Shown piece after piece: positions 58,701 to 64,000 of a stretch of DNA of 64,000 nucleotides. Source of the DNA: Cryptomeria japonica (lineage: Eukaryota > Streptophyta > Pinopsida > Cupressales > Cupressaceae); contig NC_081415.1 in assembly GCF_030272615.1 (NCBI RefSeq), positions 379,035,392-379,099,391 on the forward strand, written 5' to 3'. The notes beneath the pieces were generated by a model, which made no database searches, had not been told where the DNA came from, and saw only the letters and a program-made list of their open reading frames with translations. Each line of letters begins with the position of its first letter. Position 1 is the stretch's first letter. A program made the position numbers and the translations under genes.

Positions 58701-60149
58701 ATAGGATCAAGAAAAAATTATTTGTCTTTGTTTAAATAATTCCATTTATTCTTTCCTCTCTTCATCTGATAATGGGGTAGCATAATGAAGTATCTTAGGG
58801 TCCTTTGATGTACCAATGTTTACTACTTCTGTTTGTTCTATTAGGCTAGCAGATCTCTCTTGAAAATATGCAGGAAGAATGTCAAAATTTCCATCTTCTG
58901 GTGCCTCAAAGAGGTTTTCACCATCAGATATGCCCTTTATTTTCCCTTTTGATTGATCTAGTGTTTCCATGAAATGGTTTTCAACAGTAGGTCTCTTTCC
59001 TTGTTTCAATTAGAAAGTCATGATCATTGGAAAAGACATCTAATTGAGGGTTTTCTAAATTATCCCAATCAATTAGTTCAGGATGAAGAAGGGGTAAGTC
59101 ATAATCATTGTCATCATTAGGTGTTTCAAAGTTCATGACATAATGATCATAATTTGGCATAGAGCAGGTAATGTCATAGATCGAATAATTTTGAGAATTG
59201 TCTCTCCCAAGTGTCTTACAGTTAGTTCTAACAAAGTCAGTATTAGTATTTTGTAGCTCACACTCAAATGGTTCTTCAGCTAACGTTTGTCCCTTAAATG
59301 AATAAATTATATCAACACACATGTCTTTAATACTGCAAATTCCTTCTTGATTATTTTCAATGACTTCATTTGCATTTTGAATTTGACATACTTGTGTACA
59401 TGATAAAGATAATTCTTTTGCTAGATTTTGTCTCCTTTCAAACTCAACTTCTTCTTGACTAATAGTCAATCCTACTTGACTATTTCTTAATTCTTCTATG
59501 GTTCTGCCACATATTGATATATCTTGTTCCTTATCTAATAAAAATCTGACATTTCTAGATGCTTGATCTATCTCTATTTGTACTTCTTGTGGCATTACTT
59601 CTTTGTCTTTGTCATTCCCTTTTCTTTGGTGTTTTATATATGCCTCTTTCTCTGAATTCTGAGTTCTTCTCATCTTCTTTCTACGTCCATCTTTTTTTAT
59701 GTAATAGACAAGTCTTCCTTTGTAATAGTTGTTTTTTCTTCATTGTTTTCTTTACTTGATATACTAGATAAGACATATGGACCCCATTCATACTCATTTG
59801 AATCTATCTTTGAATCATGGTCTAGGACTACCCCACTATACCATACAAGAATGTTACATGGTGCAAAAAGTTCCCTGATTTCTGTCATCTCTATTTTCAC
59901 TGCTTCAGGAATATAATGTTCAGATTCTACATTTGCTTGTATTTCTTGAACTTGTTGACAAGATTCTTCTTTTCCTTTAATGGTAATCTCTTCTTCTTTC
60001 TTTTCATGTTCTTCTTCTTTCTTCTATTCATTGGTTACTATTTCTGCTGCTTGATGTAGCTTTTCTTGCCAAATTTCTTCTTTAGAGACTGATTTCTTTC
60101 TCCACTTTGACTGTTGATAATTATGGTGCTTTTAATTTTACTTTAGATA
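58701..60149 (-). pseudogene. Linker between G-patch and RT (broken)
   Basis: Three in-order minus-strand frames (59,697-59,900, 58,981-59,673 and 58,746-59,009) of acidic, Glu/Asn-rich composition, with words such as MPNYDHYVMNFETPNDD and DLPLLHPELIDWDN. No catalytic domain is recognised. Such long variable linkers precede RT in Tat-type elements. The first and second parts are separated by stops; the third overlaps the second by 29 bp in another frame, so a shift has occurred. Confidence 0.65.
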
Positions 60150-60512
60150 TCCAAGTCTCGACTTATCTTCTTTTGATTGTGAGTGGGGACAAATTGGTTC
60201 TAAAATACCTTGATGTCATTTACCAATTGTTCCTTTTCCTTCATATCCCATTTTTTGCATAATTTCATAACCTTTGCCATATTGTTTTATGGGAATATTA
60301 ACTTTTACAGTTGTTGCTATGGTTTCATTTTCATCCTTATACAACCAACCAAGAATGCTTTTGTCTTCGATTTCTTCATCAAGAGTTCCAGCTCTAACAA
60401 ATGTTTCGTTAAACATATCTTTTGATCTCTCTGAGGTCTTTGATTGGATATTTGTAGGCTTTCCATATGACTTAGGGGAAAGTGGAAAATTATGCAAAGA
60501 ATATTTTCCCAT
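60150..60512 (-). pseudogene. G-patch domain of the Tat-like element
   Basis: The minus strand contains YGKGYEIMQKMGYEGKGTIG, matching the glycine-rich G-patch pattern (G..hhxxMGaxGxGLG). G-patch domains bind nucleic acid or RNA-helicase partners and are known next to proteases of some retroelements. It lies between protease (60,675) and linker. Upstream text includes GKYSLHNFPLSPKSYGKP. Stops or shifts follow at both ends. Confidence 0.75.
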
Positions 60513-60674
60513 TCCTTCATCATTTAATTTGAGCTTTTTCTCAAAGGTTTCCCATAACTTTTCTTAAATTTCTTTGGTAGGATATACTGATTCTCTGTTA
60601 TGTGGAACTCTTGTATCTTGTGTTGGCTTCAAACTATTGTAATATTGACTAGAATATGCAATTATAGTGATCTC

Positions 60675-61139
60675 TTATCCTTCATGAGAAAATTTTACAC
60701 ATTGATGATACGTAGAAGGAACTGCTTGCATATTGTGAATCCATGGCCTTCCCAGAAGAATGTTGTAAGAGAGGTTCAAAGCTAAAACCTGACACAATGT
60801 ATTCCTTTCCACTGGTCCTATTTTGATTGGTAACACCCCAGTTCCTTTAGAAGAACGTTCTGCTTCATCATAAGCCTTAATGGTTATTTTCTTCTTTGTA
60901 TCCACTGCATTTTTTGAATATCTCAAAGCTTTTATCAAACTCAATGCACAAATTTTTAAGCAGGCTCCACCATCTATGAGTACATGTTTGACACGTGTTT
61001 TATTAATGGTGATTTCAACATGTAAAGGAGCATTATGAGGATGGTGTAAGGATGCGTCATCATTTTCAGAAAATGATAAGCAATGAGGGGTGTCATGCTC
61101 TGTGAAGTGTACCTGTATCTGCAAACACAATGCACTCAA
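60675..61139 (-). pseudogene. pol: Tat-like aspartic protease
   Basis: APLHVEITINKTRVKHVLID leads into the active site VLIDGGACLKI (Asp-Gly-Gly where many have Asp-Ser/Thr-Gly) and continues to KIGPVERNTLCQVLAL and ILLGRPWIHNMQAVPSTYHQ, the usual second conserved block. The frame is intact over about 150 codons. There is no ATG at the left edge; the open frame extends a little further upstream to about 61,180. A TTTGCAG just before ATACAG near 61,115-61,125 resembles a 3' splice site. Confidence 0.85.
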
Positions 61140-62034
61140 TAAATCATTACAAGCATGTTTAGAAGATTTAAATCAAAGAAAGACAAAACTATAGCTAATC
61201 GACTTATTGCCTCCTAGTAAACATGAGTATGAAAAATACTCTGAGATCTGATTATGCATATTCCAATGACTTGACTACACTTAGATGGAGGATTTGAAAG
61301 ATGAAAATGCATGATCTTAGCAAGAATAACATGATTAATCTACATGAATGATTGATCTAGCATGATTAAGCTAAGATTTAAGCTAAAATTGAGCATGATA
61401 ACATTGCTAAAACTGATAAACTATAAGCTAGATGCCTATAATAACAATGCATAAGATGAGAATGAGATGGGATCAAATGATCTGAAGATATCAATGGTTA
61501 AATTGGAGGAGGATGGCAAAGGAGGCTGGATTAAAGAGAACATCTGTCATCTCTATGGTGTCAAGTGTCAAGAGGCTTCTAGAAGAGGTTAGATGAAATG
61601 GAACACTTAGTGACAAGTGCCACAAAGGTTCTAGAAGATGTTGGATGAAAGGGAACATGGTGGTAGGTAGAATGGGTTAGGTTTAGGAATGGTTAGGTTT
61701 AGGAGTGGTAGAAGTTAGGAGAATTTGAATTTAAAAATTCAAATATTGAAAAAGGCTAATTAATTTCAACAACTCATGAATTTGATTTGTTTTAATTAAT
61801 TAAGGATTCTAGAAGAATGATTTTGATGGATGGAGAATTAATTAATTTGCATTAATTAATTAAAGGGGTGAAATGAAATGAACCTATTAAAAAAATCCTT
61901 AGATTTATTAATAAGTAGATGAAAGGGGGAATTTAATCAAATTGCTTAGTGAATTCAATTAAATTGGGAAGGGGGATTAATTAAATAATTGCTTATTTAA
62001 TTAATTATCTTCAAACCATTTTTAGGTGTATACA
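61140..62034 (-). repeat. LTR-like region shared by two Tat-like copies (inner limit unresolved)
   Basis: Ends GGTGTATACA on the plus strand, the LTR start TGTATACACC of the minus strand, preceded by a PPT. It has the same TTAATTAA-rich half as 49,201-50,350 and 26,683-27,900. At its other end there is no primer site or gag before the protease at 61,139, so either this LTR is truncated or it was joined to the protease by deletion. Confidence 0.6.
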
Positions 62035-62048
62035 TTTTGCCCCTCTTT
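62035..62048 (-). other. Polypurine tract of the right-hand Tat-like copy
   Basis: AAAGAGGGGCAAAA on the minus strand, directly before TGTATACACC. Confidence 0.82.
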
Positions 62049-62328
62049 GAAGCGAGGTGTGATGAAGCATTGATTCAAAGAATAATCTCATTTTGATGAT
62101 GGTATTGATTTGATAGGATGCCCCAGCTCTTGATTGCTAAATTCTGGTACAATGATGCCTCCTCGAGAGATCAATTGAGATAATTGATCTTTGGAGTATT
62201 TGCGAGATTGATATCCTGATAGATTTGATTTGATTTATGTAACTATGGTTGATGAAAATGCAAGTTCTTCAATTAGCTTGATTTCTTAGATTGATAAGAT
62301 TGAAAAATCTTGATTGATTAGATTTAGC

Positions 62329-62531
62329 CTGGTTTCAGGAAGGATTTATCTTGTATAAGACAACGATGATTAAAGCGTCTAGTTTTAGGAAGGATTCATC
62401 CTATATAAGACATGATTAGAACATCTGGTTTTAGGAAGGATACATCCTATCAAAGACATGAATCAGAATAAGATGGTCTAGTTTCAGGAAGGATTCATCC
62501 TGTATAAGACGTGATAGGAATCAATTAGGTT
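62329..62531 (-). repeat. Minisatellite of four about 50-bp units with a hairpin core
   Basis: Four units starting at about 62,329, 62,380, 62,426 and 62,479, each containing CTRGTTTYAGGAAGGATNCATCCT-like sequence followed by ATAAGAC or AAAGAC. The AGGAT..ATCCT part can fold into a short stem in most units. It lies in the 3' internal region of the right-hand Tat-like copy. Confidence 0.8.
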
Positions 62532-63750
62532 TGATTGACTGATTTGATTTGATAAGTTTGATTAGATAAAGAACTGATAGTTTGTTGATATCAAGTTGCT
62601 GAAATTTTTGGATATGCTGATTGTTAATTCTATTGAGAGAGATAGCATAAGATTTGGGCTAGGTCGATAATATCATGAGAGAGATGAGTCATCATTCTGA
62701 TTGTGTATACACTTGTGATGATACTTTGATGATTCTTGCAATAGATTTAACCTTGGATAAAAGGAGCTTTCAGGATCCCATGCAAGAATGAAATGCAAGC
62801 TAAAATGCAAATGAAATGCAATGGAGATGCAAACTATGGCTGGACCAGTCACTAGATTATTTTGCATTTTTGTCATCATTGAGATTTTGAAATATGGGAA
62901 GTGAGTGCAAACATCGATGGTATAATTAAACCATGATGACCTGAGCACTTCTTTCCTGGATTTTGATATAGCAAGTTAACATAAGCATCTAGGTATAATT
63001 GAACCGAGATGACCTGAGTGTTGTTTACGTAAAACATGCAGTATTAATCATTTCAATATGCAAATCGGAAATGTCTTCAATGATATTCTAATGATCATGT
63101 CCTCAGACAAATTTTCACATATTAATGATTAATTTTCAGATAGCAGACAAGAAAAATATCATGTTTCTTCCTTGTTCCTCTAGTCAAAGACATCCTGGAG
63201 TCACACATAAATCATGATAGCGAAAAGAAATTATAGAAAAGTTGAACAATCATGTTAAAATCATTATCCAAAAGATATTATTCCACTGAAAAGTGTGTGA
63301 TGTGCTTAGATTGACTTTGTGATAGCTTGATAGTTGATAGTTTGATCTTGTGTTCAATGTTGGATGTGTCTACCTATTTGGTTAAGCTTAGAATGATCAA
63401 GAGTTTGCCCCTAGCTAGGTGTAGGATTTTTCCCCAAGCCTAGAAACAAAGTTGTGATGATATATCCAATGATCCAAACCATGGTAAGAAGCCACCTGGG
63501 ATGTCTACGTATGTATAAAGGCTTATGATGCATATGGATAGCACTGATGGAAGATGAATGAATGCAAGCAGAAAAAATGCATGAACTAATAGATGGAAGA
63601 GCCAGCCGACAAATAGCGCCTGTTTGCCAGGTTTTTGTTGTCTTTTTTTATTGCACTTTTTCTAATATTTGATTTTTTTTTCTTTTCTTTTTCTTTTTCA
63701 CTTTATAGGATTTTTCTTCTTTTTCACTGTTTTTTATTTTTTTGATTTTT
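62532..63750 (-). other. 3' internal region of the right-hand Tat-like copy, non-coding
   Basis: Related to about 54,420-55,575 of the neighbouring element in its right part. No PMD gene and no other recognisable gene. T/C-rich just after integrase (63,640-63,720), as at 55,405-55,560. Confidence 0.65.
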
Positions 63751-64000
63751 CAGACAAAATTTCTTCAGGTGCATGCTATTGATAGGTTCATCGAGCTGAT
63801 CTTCATCTTGTGTTGATAGCCAATATGCTCCTAACCCAAATACTGTTGTGACCACAAACGGACCTAACAAGTTTGGTTCAAATTTTCCTTTCTTTTCTTG
63901 ATCTGCCTGGTTGTGTGTATTTTTCTTCAGCACTAGTTCTCCAACTTGAAAGACTCTTGGTTTGACCTTATGATTATAGCTCCTACACCTTTAGATGATC
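63751..64000 (-). pseudogene. pol: Integrase C-terminal end of a second Tat-like element (runs off the window)
   Basis: The minus strand reads RSYNHKVKPRVFQVGELVLK, then KGKFEPNLLGPFVVTTVFGL and EPINSMHLKKF, a clear relative of 55,576-55,839. A short extension beyond KKF differs from the first copy. The rest of this element lies beyond 64,000. Confidence 0.88.

Larger units (their letters stand above)
49201..61139 (-). mobile_element. Tat-like Ty3 element with G-patch, two RNase H domains and antisense PMD gene (dead)
   Basis: Minus-strand order: protease (60,675-61,139), G-patch (60,150-60,512), long linker (58,701-60,150), RT and RNase H (57,351-58,700), second RNase H (56,801-57,350), integrase (55,576-56,800), long 3' region with a PMD gene on the opposite strand (51,600-53,680), PPT (50,351-50,364) and 3' LTR (49,201-50,350). 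A second RNase H and a long 3' region with an antisense gene are hallmarks of the Tat clade. Gag is not identifiable. The 5' end merges into LTR-like sequence at 61,140-62,034 shared with the next copy. Frames are broken throughout. Confidence 0.88.

Overview
The window is a block of nested and broken LTR retrotransposons from a large, repeat-rich plant nuclear genome. I see no host gene that can be defended. Four features point to a plant: methionine-tRNA primer sites, chromodomain Ty3 elements, plant mobile domain (PMD) genes and 4-kb LTRs. The size and decay of the elements would fit a gymnosperm, but the sequence does not prove it. Almost every reading frame belongs to a retroelement and is interrupted.

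Left third (1-25,320). A minus-strand chromodomain-type Ty3 family (family A, LTR about 4.0 kb) is arranged LTR - internal - LTR - partial internal, with inverted LTR pieces at both ends (1-415 and 21,656-22,293). A complete but dead Ty1/copia element (3,435-11,075, minus) sits inside the left LTR. It has 1.5-kb LTRs, PBS, PPT, a 5-bp target duplication and gag-protease-integrase-RT-RNase H. A second, plus-strand copia remnant (22,294-25,320) has the odd order RT - RNase H - LTR - integrase.

Middle (25,327-49,200). A Tat-like Ty3 remnant keeps an antisense PMD gene, a polypurine tract and the start of its 3' LTR (25,327 to about 27,900). Unidentified decayed frames follow (28,166-30,030). Next comes a minus-strand chromodomain Ty3 element (30,999-49,200) split between its gag zinc knuckle and its protease by the youngest insertion in the window. 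That insertion is a 12,185-bp element (35,301-47,485) with 4,226-bp LTRs differing at only five sites, a perfect CTTTG duplication, PBS and PPT, and a 3.7-kb internal region without coding capacity. It matches the definition of a LARD (large retrotransposon derivative).

Right third (49,201-64,000). A minus-strand Tat-like Ty3 element is inserted in the 5' LTR of the chromodomain element. It carries protease, G-patch, RT, two RNase H domains and integrase, and an antisense PMD pseudogene between integrase and 3' LTR. It abuts another copy of its own family that runs off the right edge and has a hairpin minisatellite where the first copy has the PMD gene.

How the parts relate: the LARD has only cis signals and must have been copied by proteins made elsewhere. 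The PMD genes are accessory genes carried antisense by the Tat-like family. Relative age, oldest to youngest by nesting: family A before the copia element in it; the split chromodomain element before both the Tat-like insertion and the LARD in it.
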